Of a stretch of DNA of 64,000 bases, positions 45,759-53,029 are shown piece after piece. The notes below the pieces were generated by a model that saw nothing but the letters and a program-made list of their open reading frames with translations, did not search any database and had not been told where the DNA came from. A program made the translations under genes and the position numbers. Origin of the DNA: Deltaproteobacteria bacterium SG8_13 (lineage in GTDB: Bacteria; Desulfobacterota; Desulfobacteria; Desulfobacterales; SG8-13); NCBI GenBank assembly GCA_001303025.1, contig LJNK01000009.1, positions 1 to 64,000 of the forward strand, written 5' to 3'. Within the stretch, counting starts at the first letter, position 1. Each line of letters begins with the position of its first letter.

Positions 45759-46724
45759 TTATGACTGATTGGGGTCCAGGTCTGCCGGCTCCACTGCTGC
45801 CATCACTTCACTGGTTTTGGAGGGATCCATGCGGCCTTTGACCGAATCGTCCACCACCACCACCGGCGCAATGGCGCAAGAGCCGAAACAGGCGACCGTT
45901 TCAAGCGTGAACATCCGGTCGTCGCTGGTTTGTCCCGGGGACATCCCGAAGCGGGTTTCGATTTCGTTGAGTATCCGCTCGGCGCCTTTTACGTGACAGG
46001 CCGTACCTCGACACACCTTGACGATGTGACGGCCGACCGGATGCAGTCGAAACTGTTCGTAGAACGTAACGACCCCGTACACCGATGCAGCCGGCGTGCG
46101 GGTAAAATGAGCGATTTCCTCCAGTGCCGGCTCGGGGATAAACCCGAGATGATTCTGCACTTTTTGAAGCATGGGGATCAGTTCTTCCCGGGTGCCGGAA
46201 AACTGCTGGCGGATCTGCGCCATGATGTCGTGAACCTGTTGCAGGTCTTCGGGGAGCGGTTCGAGAACCGTCACCGCCGGTTTGGCAACAGCCGCTTGCG
46301 CTGCCCCGGCATGCAGCACCTTTTGCTCATCGAGGGCGCCTTTGACCGCGGACATGAACTCGTCGTCGGTAAAAGGTTTGGACAAATAGTCGGTGGCACC
46401 GAGTTTCATGGCCTCCACAGCGGAAGGAACGGTTGAATAGCCGGTAATTACGATGACGCCGGTATCCGGGCGGCGGTGTTTGACCCTCTTGATCACCTCC
46501 ATTCCATCGATGTCCGGCAGCCGCAGATCGGCAATCAGCAAATCGAAATCCCTCCGGTCGAAGCTGTCCAGGGCGCTGCGGCCGTTCATTGCAAGATCGA
46601 CAGTATACCCCTCTTCGCTCAACACCAGTTCGAGCCCTTTGGCGACGCTCATTTCGTCTTCCATGATGAGAATCTGAGGCCAGAGCGGTGGTTGAATGTG
46701 TAGCGCATCCTGAGCCTGTTCCAT
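45759..46724 (-). CDS. Response-regulator receiver fused to NuoE-like [2Fe-2S] subunit
   Basis: Residues 15-135 of this 321-residue protein are a complete receiver domain ('ILIMEDEMSVAKGLELVL', phospho-acceptor in 'LLIADLRLPDIDG', then 'VIVITGYS' and 'YLSKPFTDDE'). Residues about 160-315 are a NuoE/24-kDa thioredoxin-like domain with four cluster cysteines in 'VCRGTACHVKGA' and 'VACFGSCAIAP'. Fusion of a two-component receiver to a catalytic electron-transfer subunit is unusual. It starts the structural part of the formate dehydrogenase operon, directly before the NuoF-like gene (21 bases), and its receiver is a close paralogue of the stand-alone regulator just upstream. Phosphorylation may tune assembly or electron flow; this is inference. 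Confidence 0.88.
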   Translation of the reverse strand: MEQAQDALHIQPPLWPQILIMEDEMSVAKGLELVLSEEGYTVDLAMNGRSALDSFDRRDFDLLIADLRLPDIDGMEVIKRVKHRRPDTGVIVITGYSTVPSAVEAMKLGATDYLSKPFTDDEFMSAVKGALDEQKVLHAGAAQAAVAKPAVTVLEPLPEDLQQVHDIMAQIRQQFSGTREELIPMLQKVQNHLGFIPEPALEEIAHFTRTPAASVYGVVTFYEQFRLHPVGRHIVKVCRGTACHVKGAERILNEIETRFGMSPGQTSDDRMFTLETVACFGSCAIAPVVVVDDSVKGRMDPSKTSEVMAAVEPADLDPNQS

Positions 46725-46780
46725 GAGATTTCCTCCCTGAAAATCGGACCACCGGTATCGGTGGTCTCGTTACGCTGAGA

Positions 46781-47473
46781 TTACCAGACTTCCCGCTCCA
46801 GGCGCTTGTAAATGAATGCAAGCTGTTCTTTGGAAAGCGGCCCCACGTGCTTGTCGATCCATGCCAAATCTCCGGATACGATCGCGGCCTTGGCCTCAGG
46901 GGAAAGCCGGTAGTTAGCCAGTACGGCTGAACCCTGCTGCATCAACGCCTTCCAGAATTCCTGGTCCTCGACGGTGCGGTCAAGCACCTTGAGAACCTCT
47001 TCTTTCTGGATCAACTTTTCCCCTTCTTTTTTCTCCACTTTCTCGATAACGGTGTCGGAAGGCGGCGTATCCTTGCCTTTCAGAGCGCCTTCGACAGCGA
47101 TCTTGATCTCGTCGTCGGTAAAGGGTTTGGGAAGGTAGTCGTAGGAGCCGAGTTTCATCGCATCGACCGCAGAGTTTACGCTGGCATAGCCGGTGATGAC
47201 CACCACACCGGTTTTCGGCTTTTTGGCCTTCACGGTCCGGATCACTTCCATTCCGTTGATGTCCGGCAGTCGAAGGTCCGCCACCAGAAGATCGAAGGCT
47301 TTCCGGTCGAAGAACTCCAGGGCGTCTTTGCCGGTCATCGCCAGGTCGACGGCGTATCCTTCCTCGGTCAAAACCATCTCCAGCCCTTTGGCGACACTTA
47401 GCTCATCTTCCATCACCAGGATATTCGGCGGGATGGTCGGCCCATGCCGGATGGTTTCCTGAGTCACGGTCAT
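46781..47473 (-). CDS. Response regulator with short uncharacterised C-terminal domain
   Basis: The 230-residue protein has a receiver at about 15-135 ('ILVMEDELSVAKGLEMVL', 'LLVADLRLPDING', 'VVVITGYA', 'YLPKPFTDDE') that is strikingly similar to the receiver fused to NuoE next door, which suggests duplication. The C-terminal 90 residues are charged, then helical ('LSPEAKAAIVSGDLAWIDKH', ending 'IYKRLEREVW'), with no DNA-binding motif that I recognise. ATG 47473 has a strong AAAGGAGG site. It is the first gene behind the sigma-54 promoter. Confidence 0.85.
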   Translation of the reverse strand: MTVTQETIRHGPTIPPNILVMEDELSVAKGLEMVLTEEGYAVDLAMTGKDALEFFDRKAFDLLVADLRLPDINGMEVIRTVKAKKPKTGVVVITGYASVNSAVDAMKLGSYDYLPKPFTDDEIKIAVEGALKGKDTPPSDTVIEKVEKKEGEKLIQKEEVLKVLDRTVEDQEFWKALMQQGSAVLANYRLSPEAKAAIVSGDLAWIDKHVGPLSKEQLAFIYKRLEREVW

Positions 47474-47538
47474 GGCGGTTCCTCCTTTTGTGACCGGTAT
47501 AAGAATGTTCATCGGTAAAGGGATGCAACATTCGATAG

Positions 47539-47555
47539 AGCAACTGCCGTGCCAG
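47539..47555 (-). promoter_or_regulatory. Sigma-54 (RpoN) promoter of the formate dehydrogenase operon
   Basis: On the minus strand CTGGCACGGCAGTTGCT fits the sigma-54 consensus YTGGCACG-N4-TTGCW at every defined position. TGGCAC is at 47554-47549 and TTGCT at 47543-47539. It reads toward the response-regulator start at 47473, about 66 bases away, and the neighbouring gene encodes a GAFTGA-type activator. Confidence 0.85.
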
Positions 47556-47657
47556 GTCGTAGCATGGAAACCTTTTAGGATGGATTTATAAAAAATGAAT
47601 AATTACAGTTAAATAAAGGTTTTTAACGGTTCTGCGGCAACTGGTATCGCAACCCGT

Positions 47658-47677
47658 TCGTATATTTTTCTATACGG
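47658..47677. promoter_or_regulatory. Upstream activator site 1 (inverted repeat)
   Basis: CGTATA-TTTTTC-TATACG is a perfect inverted repeat at 47659-47676, with a near-symmetric extra base on each side. Its centre lies about 115 bases upstream of the -24 element, a usual distance for NtrC-type enhancers. It shares its half-site with site 2. Confidence 0.7.
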
Positions 47678-47728
47678 CGGTCAGGGGGGATTTCGTCGTT
47701 TATCGAACAAATGTAGGTAGTTCGGCAG

Positions 47729-47748
47729 CCGTATATATTTTTATACGG
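47729..47748. promoter_or_regulatory. Upstream activator site 2 (inverted repeat)
   Basis: CCGTATA-TATTTT-TATACGG is a perfect seven-base inverted repeat with the same six-base spacer as site 1. Its centre is 71 bases from that of site 1, close to a whole number of helical turns (about seven). Two sites suit cooperative binding of the activator encoded next door. Confidence 0.7.
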
Positions 47749-47794
47749 TTGGGGTGGTAAACGATCACGGAAAAGTGGATGGAAGGGATGTTTG

Positions 47795-49231
47795 CTACTG
47801 CTCGACGGTGCTCTTTTTGATCGCCAGTCCGTGCTTTTTTAGCAGGGCTGAAAAATTAGAGCGCTGCATGCCCACATTTTTGGCTGCCTGACTGATGTTG
47901 CCGGCACTGGCCTTCAGGGCGGTTTGGAGGAAAAGCTTTTCGATTGGGTCGTACTTCTTCTCCAAAACCAGGCGTTTGACGGTCTTGAGGTCTTTGGAAG
48001 TCTGCGGGATGGTCTGTACTTCTTCCCCATCCGGTCCATGTAGGTTGTTTGCCACCTGACTGTGATCGAGAATCTTCTCTTCGGCCATGATCACGAGCCG
48101 TTCCACCACGTTTTTCAACTGCCGAACGTTGCCTGGCCAATCGTATTGGAGCAATATCTGCAGGGCATCATCGGAAAACCCCTCGATTCTGCGGCCCATT
48201 TCACGGCAGAACTGGCGCAAAAAGTGGTAGGCCAGCTTGGGAATGTCGTCTCGGCGCTCCCTGAGGGGAGGGATGGTGATCGGCAGCACATTGACACGAT
48301 AAAACAGATCCTTGCGAAACTTTCCGGCTTCCACCAAGGACTTCAAGTCCTGGTTGCTGGCGGCGATGATCCGCATGTCCGCCTTCTGGGCCCGGCTGGA
48401 TCCGACCGGCTTGTATTCATGGGTTTCCATCACCCGAAGCAGCTTGGCCTGAACCTCCCAGGTCAAATTGGCGATTTCGTCCAGAAACAGCGTGCCGCCA
48501 TCGGCGACTTCGAATATGCCGCCCTTGTCCCGGACAGCCCCGGTAAAAGCGCCCTTCACGTGCCCAAACAGTTCGCTTTCCAGCAGGGAGGAAGAAAAGG
48601 TGCTGCAGTCGACCACGATGAACTGGCGGTCCGAACGGCTGCTGTTGGCGTGGATGGCTTTGGCAAAAAGTTCCTTGCCGGTTCCGCTTTCACCCTGCAG
48701 CAAGATGGTGCTGTCTGTCGGGGCGGCCTTGCGTACTTCGTCGAAAACTCTCAGCAGTTTCGGGTTTTCCCCGACAATGTTGCTGAAGTCGAACATGGCG
48801 TAAAGCTGCCTGCGCAAAGCCAGGTTTTCTTCCGTCAGCCGTTTGTTGGCAACCGCCTTTTCGGCCGTCATTACCAGCTCGTCATCGGTAAAGGGTTTGG
48901 CCAGATAGTCGAAGGCGCCCAGTTTCATGGCGGCGACGGCATTCTGAACCGAAGAGTAGCCGGTCATCACGATCACCGCAAGGCGGGGTCTTTCTTCGCG
49001 CAGAAGCCGGAGCAGGTCCATGCCGTCGGCATCGGGCAGTTTCAAGTCCAATAGAAGCAGTTCGTAATCTTGCTGCCGGATCGCCTCCATTCCTTCGCGG
49101 CCGCTGTTGCGGGCATCAACTGCATGGCCCATCTCGGACAGGGCCATCGAACATCCGTCACAGATGACGGGCTCATCGTCGATGACAAGGATTTTTGCCG
49201 GTTTTAGTCCGCTGGGGGGTATGATTGCCAA
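47795..49231 (-). CDS. Sigma-54-dependent response regulator (NtrC family)
   Basis: The 478 residues hold a receiver at 12-130 ('ILVIDDEPVI', 'LLLDLKLPDADG', 'YLAKPFTDDE'), a AAA+ domain with Walker A 'GESGTGKELFAKAIH' near 175, the sigma-54 contact motif GAFTGA near 230 and Walker B 'GGTLFLDEIANL' near 245, and a C-terminal Fis-type helix-turn-helix ('GNISQAAKNVGMQRSNF'). It should activate the adjacent sigma-54 promoter by binding the two inverted repeats. It overlaps nothing and follows the sensor kinase gene by 12 bases, so the two form a two-component pair. Confidence 0.95.
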   Translation of the reverse strand: MAIIPPSGLKPAKILVIDDEPVICDGCSMALSEMGHAVDARNSGREGMEAIRQQDYELLLLDLKLPDADGMDLLRLLREERPRLAVIVMTGYSSVQNAVAAMKLGAFDYLAKPFTDDELVMTAEKAVANKRLTEENLALRRQLYAMFDFSNIVGENPKLLRVFDEVRKAAPTDSTILLQGESGTGKELFAKAIHANSSRSDRQFIVVDCSTFSSSLLESELFGHVKGAFTGAVRDKGGIFEVADGGTLFLDEIANLTWEVQAKLLRVMETHEYKPVGSSRAQKADMRIIAASNQDLKSLVEAGKFRKDLFYRVNVLPITIPPLRERRDDIPKLAYHFLRQFCREMGRRIEGFSDDALQILLQYDWPGNVRQLKNVVERLVIMAEEKILDHSQVANNLHGPDGEEVQTIPQTSKDLKTVKRLVLEKKYDPIEKLFLQTALKASAGNISQAAKNVGMQRSNFSALLKKHGLAIKKSTVEQ

Positions 49232-49243
49232 TTTTGATCCGTT

Positions 49244-50455
49244 CTACTGCCGCATCGGCAATGTGATAGTGAAACAGGTGCCTTTGTCAGGCTGCGATTC
49301 GACGGTCAACTCTCCCCGGTGATTTTGGACAATTCCATAGCTGACCGCCAAGCCCAGTCCGGATCCATTTTTTTTCGTGGAAAAAAACGGCTCGAAGATC
49401 TTGTTCAGGTTTTCCGGGGGAATACCGCAGCCGTCGTCCTGCACCTCGATGAACATGCGGTGGCCGGCCGGATCGACCCGCGTCCGGATCTCGATGGTTC
49501 CCTGCTGGTCGATCGCATGGGCGGCGTTCAGCAGCAGGTTGACGAAAACCTGCTGCAGCTGGTTTTCATCGAGCATGCAGGTGTGGATCTTTTTGGAATA
49601 GGATTTTTGCAGGTCAATGCGTCGCAGGCGGAATTCATTTTCCAGCATGCTGACGGCACGGTCGATGATGGGGTGGATATCGGCCTTCGCTTTCTTTGGT
49701 TCCCGGTCGCGTGCGAACTCCAACAATTCCTGAATAATGATTTTACAGCGTTGGGTTTCCCGTATGATGATCTCCATTCCCTCTTTCAGCGGGCTGTCGT
49801 CGGGGATCTTTTTGGAAAGATTGGAGCTGTAAAGCAACACGCCGGCGAGCGGGTTGTTGATTTCATGGGCGATACCGGCCGCCATTCGGCCCAGGGCCGA
49901 TAGCTTTTCCGTGTGCAGCGCAAGCTGGTTGTAACGGGCCTGCTGCTCCTCGATCAGTCGCGCCTTGTCGATGGCGCAGGCACACTGTTGGGCCAGCGCA
50001 ACGGCGAAATCGAGTTCGTCCTCTTCGAACGGTCGCGATTCAGGAAAATAGACTCTCAGCAGGCCGGCAATGTTGTCGCGAAAAACCAGTGGCAGGTCCA
50101 GGACCATGCGGATCCCCTCCTGATAGGCCTCCCGGGGGTATTGGATCCGCGGATCCTTGAGCACATCCTCAATGATGACATACGATTTCTGTTTGTAGAC
50201 CTCGGTGATGATACTTTGCCGGGTCACCGGTCCCTTCGACAGATAGGCATCGCTGAGCCCGTAGGCGGCGTTTAGTTCGAATCTCTCGGTTTCGAGATTC
50301 AGAATGCGCAGCAGTGCGCCTTTGGCCGCCAGTGTTTCGGTGACTTTCCAGACGATCAGTTCGAGAACTTCATCTGCCCGGGTACTGGAGTGTATGACAT
50401 TGCTGATCTCGCGGAAGGCGGTGTAGAAAATCTCGATTTTGCCGGAAGAGGGCAT
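49244..50455 (-). CDS. Soluble sensor histidine kinase with GAF domain
   Basis: The 403-residue kinase has no membrane segment. It has a GAF domain at about 20-165 ('LEAKGALLRILN' region, 'FAVALAQQCACAIDKARLIEEQ') and a kinase core with H-box 'LGRMAAGIAHEINNPLAG' near residue 195, N-box 'NLLLNAAHAID' near 305, G-box 'DDGCGIPPENLNKIFEPFFS' and 'GSGLGLAVSYGIV'. It probably senses a cytoplasmic redox or metabolite signal and phosphorylates the NtrC-type protein downstream; the two extra receivers in the operon may be further targets. Confidence 0.93.
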   Translation of the reverse strand: MPSSGKIEIFYTAFREISNVIHSSTRADEVLELIVWKVTETLAAKGALLRILNLETERFELNAAYGLSDAYLSKGPVTRQSIITEVYKQKSYVIIEDVLKDPRIQYPREAYQEGIRMVLDLPLVFRDNIAGLLRVYFPESRPFEEDELDFAVALAQQCACAIDKARLIEEQQARYNQLALHTEKLSALGRMAAGIAHEINNPLAGVLLYSSNLSKKIPDDSPLKEGMEIIIRETQRCKIIIQELLEFARDREPKKAKADIHPIIDRAVSMLENEFRLRRIDLQKSYSKKIHTCMLDENQLQQVFVNLLLNAAHAIDQQGTIEIRTRVDPAGHRMFIEVQDDGCGIPPENLNKIFEPFFSTKKNGSGLGLAVSYGIVQNHRGELTVESQPDKGTCFTITLPMRQ

Positions 50456-50783
50456 GGTGGCGTCCTTTTCGATCGCAATTAGGGATCAATTGATACCGGA
50501 ATCATACACCGATCGGATGCTTTTCACTCCAACTATGCAAGTTTTGTGCAAGATTCACGTGGGACCACAACCATTGATGATTCCGTTTTATTGCATTGCA
50601 TGCAAAGTTGCAACCCCATCCGGGTAGAATCCCCCCACGAACGTCGGCGGCACTGTTCGAATTGGCGCCGATGAAACGATGTCGACAGCCGCGGCGCCGG
50701 TTTCAGCGGTGGTATTTATCGTTGACATTGGGCGGTGATGGGACATATTCAAGTAGGATTGTTCGATCCTATCAGGTGCCGTT
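50456..50783. other. Divergent intergenic region with repeated TGCAA motifs
   Basis: No gene is seen in these 328 bases. TGCAA and its complement recur several times between 50535 and 50615, including a palindrome TTGCATGCAA near 50595. CTTGCACAAAACTTGCAT read on the minus strand (about 50552-50535) resembles a sigma-54 promoter with one -24 mismatch and could serve the kinase gene; this is weak. Confidence 0.4.
50722..50749 (+). promoter_or_regulatory. Sigma-70-type promoter for the small membrane protein gene
   Basis: A perfect TTGACA (50722-50727) and CATATT (50744-50749, four of six) are separated by 16 bases, and the start codon is at 50784. Confidence 0.5.
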
Positions 50784-51209
50784 ATGGAAGAGACTCGTAA
50801 ACGCCGCTGGCTGATGGTCCTGTTTTTCGGCCTAATCGCTTCTCTGTTTGTAGGTTTCATCTACCTTGCACTCACCGGCCCGCGGGATCCCCGCTACCGC
50901 AGGCGGTTGGAGGAAGCCGCTGCGAGCTTCAAGCAGGAACTGAAATCGCGCAAGCCGGTGGATACGGTCAACATCTTTCTTCCTGTCGGAGAGCGGGTGC
51001 GCATCGACAACAACGTGGTGATTTACCGGGGCCAGGAGAACAAAACGGCGTTGATCGATGTTTTCATCACCGACCTGGATCCGCAGACACCTTATCGCCA
51101 CCGGATTGTGCGAGACGATATCGGTAATGAAATCCGCCTTGGCGGACACAGCTACCGGATCATATCGATCGGTGGAAAAAAACTCCGGCTCAAGCGGATC
51201 AAAAACTGA
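50784..51209 (+). CDS. Hypothetical membrane-anchored protein
   Basis: The 141-residue protein has a positively charged start, then one transmembrane helix at about 9-30 ('WLMVLFFGLIASLFVGFIYLAL'), and a 110-residue soluble part that should lie outside the cytoplasm. The soluble part is beta-rich toward the end ('IGNEIRLGGHSYRIISIGGKKLRLKRI' in the last 35 residues). No cysteine or catalytic motif is seen. I do not recognise a family. It is a single-gene unit between the sensor kinase and the TetR gene. Confidence 0.65.
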   Translation: MEETRKRRWLMVLFFGLIASLFVGFIYLALTGPRDPRYRRRLEEAAASFKQELKSRKPVDTVNIFLPVGERVRIDNNVVIYRGQENKTALIDVFITDLDPQTPYRHRIVRDDIGNEIRLGGHSYRIISIGGKKLRLKRIKN

Positions 51210-51239
51210 CTCGACCGCATGACCCAGGGTAAAAAAAGG

Positions 51240-51290
51240 TTGACAGGTTCGATGAAACCGACTTAAAAAAGACCGGTCGGTATATAAAAT
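51240..51290 (+). promoter_or_regulatory. Candidate promoter and TetR-type operator
   Basis: TTGACA (51240-51245) with a 17-base spacer leads to a weak TTAAAA (51263-51268). Immediately downstream is the palindrome GACCGGTC (51271-51278) in the longer context ACCGGTCGGT, which resembles TetR-family operators, followed by TATATAAAAT. It lies 35-75 bases before the tetR start, so autoregulation is likely. Confidence 0.45.
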
Positions 51291-51314
51291 TCATATACAG
51301 AGAATCGTGTAAGC

Positions 51315-51962
51315 ATGGGGCAAAAAGGGCTGCAGACCCGGAAAAATATCGTAGGAAAATCCCTGCATCTGTTTTCCGTCAAGGGGTATTACAACACATC
51401 TGTAAGCGATATCCTCGCAGCCACCGGATTGACCAAGGGCGGCCTTTACGGACATTTTGCCAGCAAGGAGGAAATCTGGAACGCCGCCTACGACGAGGCC
51501 ATCCGAATCTGGAAATCGATCGTTTTCAAAGGGATCCGCAATCGTACCGATCCGCTGGTGCGGCTGGAAACCTTTATTGACAACGACATGCAATACTACC
51601 TGGGGGAAGACACCTTCGAGGGGGGATGTTTTTTCCTCAACATGCTGGTCGAGCTCTCCGGGCAGTCACAATCGATGACCCAGCAGATCTTTCGGGGGTT
51701 CGTTCAGCTGTCGAACCTGATACAAAGCTGGCTCAGGGAAGCCGAACAAAACGGGGCGCTCGAGCAGGGACTCGACCTGCGGGAAATCGCCAATTTCATC
51801 ATTATATCGCTCAACGGCGCCGCTGCACTGTACATCTCCAGCAGAGATGACTCCGTTTTGTCCCAGACGGCGAGACAGCTGAAGCGCTACGTCCGGCAGC
51901 TGAGCCCCGGCGTGACATCCAATTCGTCCGCAGCGACGGAACCTATAAAAGGAGGAGGCTGA
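51315..51962 (+). CDS. TetR/AcrR family transcriptional regulator
   Basis: Residues 8-55 of this 215-residue protein form the TetR helix-turn-helix ('SLHLFSVKGYYNTSVSDILA', 'TGLTKGGLYGHFASKEEIW'). The rest is an all-helical ligand-binding domain similar to AcrR/TetR_C types. The stop codon overlaps the aminotransferase start by one base (TGATG), so the regulator and enzyme are co-translated. It probably represses its own operon through the palindrome near 51274; the ligand is unknown. Confidence 0.92.
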   Translation: MGQKGLQTRKNIVGKSLHLFSVKGYYNTSVSDILAATGLTKGGLYGHFASKEEIWNAAYDEAIRIWKSIVFKGIRNRTDPLVRLETFIDNDMQYYLGEDTFEGGCFFLNMLVELSGQSQSMTQQIFRGFVQLSNLIQSWLREAEQNGALEQGLDLREIANFIIISLNGAAALYISSRDDSVLSQTARQLKRYVRQLSPGVTSNSSAATEPIKGGG

Positions 51963-53029
51963 TGGAAATCAAGATCACAGAAGACAGATCCGGGAAAAAG
52001 CCGCACCCCGAAGACAGCCAGCTCGGTTTCGGCAAATACACCACCGACCACATGTTTCTGATGAATTATGACCAGCCGCAGGGATGGCACGATGCACGGA
52101 TCGAGCCTTATGGAGACTTGCGGCTCGATCCGGCAGCGATGGTTCTTCACTACAACCAGGAAGTATTCGAAGGTCTGAAGGCCTATCACCTGCCGGACGG
52201 AGGAATCGGCCTGTTCCGGCCGGAAAAAAACATCGAGCGAATGAACGCTTCCGCCCGCCGGATGGTCATGCCGGAGATCGACACGCCGATGTTTCTGCAG
52301 GCCGTAAAGGAACTGGTTCTGCTCGAGCGCGAGTGGATACCCCGTTCGGAGGGCACTTCCCTTTATATCCGTCCCACCATGATCGCCACCGAAGCCGCTC
52401 TCGGCGTTCATCCGGCTGCCAGCTATCTGTTTTACATTATCGTCGGGCCGGTGGGTGCCTACTATCCCGAAGGCTTTAACCCCACCCGCATATTTGTTTC
52501 CGACGATTTTGTCAGGGCCGCCAAGGGCGGTGTCGGCGAGGCCAAGACATCCGGCAATTACGGCCCGACCCTTTTCGCCCAGAAGCAGGCGGCCGCCAAA
52601 GGCTACACCCAGGTGCTCTGGCTCGACGCCAAGGAGCGTCGCTACGTGGAGGAAGTCGGAACCAGCAACATCTTCTTTTATCTGGATGACGAGCTGGTCA
52701 CGCCGCCGCTGGAAGGAACCATTCTGCCCGGTGTGACCCGTGATTCGGTTCTGCAGCTTTCCCGGCACTGGGGCATCACGGCCGTCGAGCGGCCGGTTGA
52801 CATCGAGGAAGTGATCGACAGCTGCCGCAGCGGCCGCTTAAAGGAGATGTTTGCCACCGGCACCGCTGCGGTCATCTCACCGGTGGGCGAAATCGGATAC
52901 AAAGGCAGTGATTACAAGATCGCCGACGGAGGTGTCGGAGAAATTTCCAGAAAATTCTATGACGAGATCACCGGGATTCAATACGGACACCGGGACGATC
53001 CCTTCGGATGGCGGATGCGCCTGGCTTAA
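51962..53029 (+). CDS. ilvE: Branched-chain amino acid aminotransferase (IlvE, class IV PLP)
   Basis: The 355-residue protein is the longer bacterial/eukaryotic-type BCAT. Landmarks are 'HYNQEVFEGLKAYHLPDGG' near residue 65, 'RPTMIATEAALGVHPA' near 140, the PLP lysine in 'VGEAKTSGNYGPTL' near 200, and 'EEVGTSNIFFYLDDELVTPPL' around 230-250. It interconverts leucine, isoleucine and valine with their keto acids. An AAGGAGGAGG site lies inside the tetR end. TetR control of a BCAT is uncommon. The stop codon overlaps that of the convergent proA gene. Confidence 0.93.
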   Translation: MEIKITEDRSGKKPHPEDSQLGFGKYTTDHMFLMNYDQPQGWHDARIEPYGDLRLDPAAMVLHYNQEVFEGLKAYHLPDGGIGLFRPEKNIERMNASARRMVMPEIDTPMFLQAVKELVLLEREWIPRSEGTSLYIRPTMIATEAALGVHPAASYLFYIIVGPVGAYYPEGFNPTRIFVSDDFVRAAKGGVGEAKTSGNYGPTLFAQKQAAAKGYTQVLWLDAKERRYVEEVGTSNIFFYLDDELVTPPLEGTILPGVTRDSVLQLSRHWGITAVERPVDIEEVIDSCRSGRLKEMFATGTAAVISPVGEIGYKGSDYKIADGGVGEISRKFYDEITGIQYGHRDDPFGWRMRLA

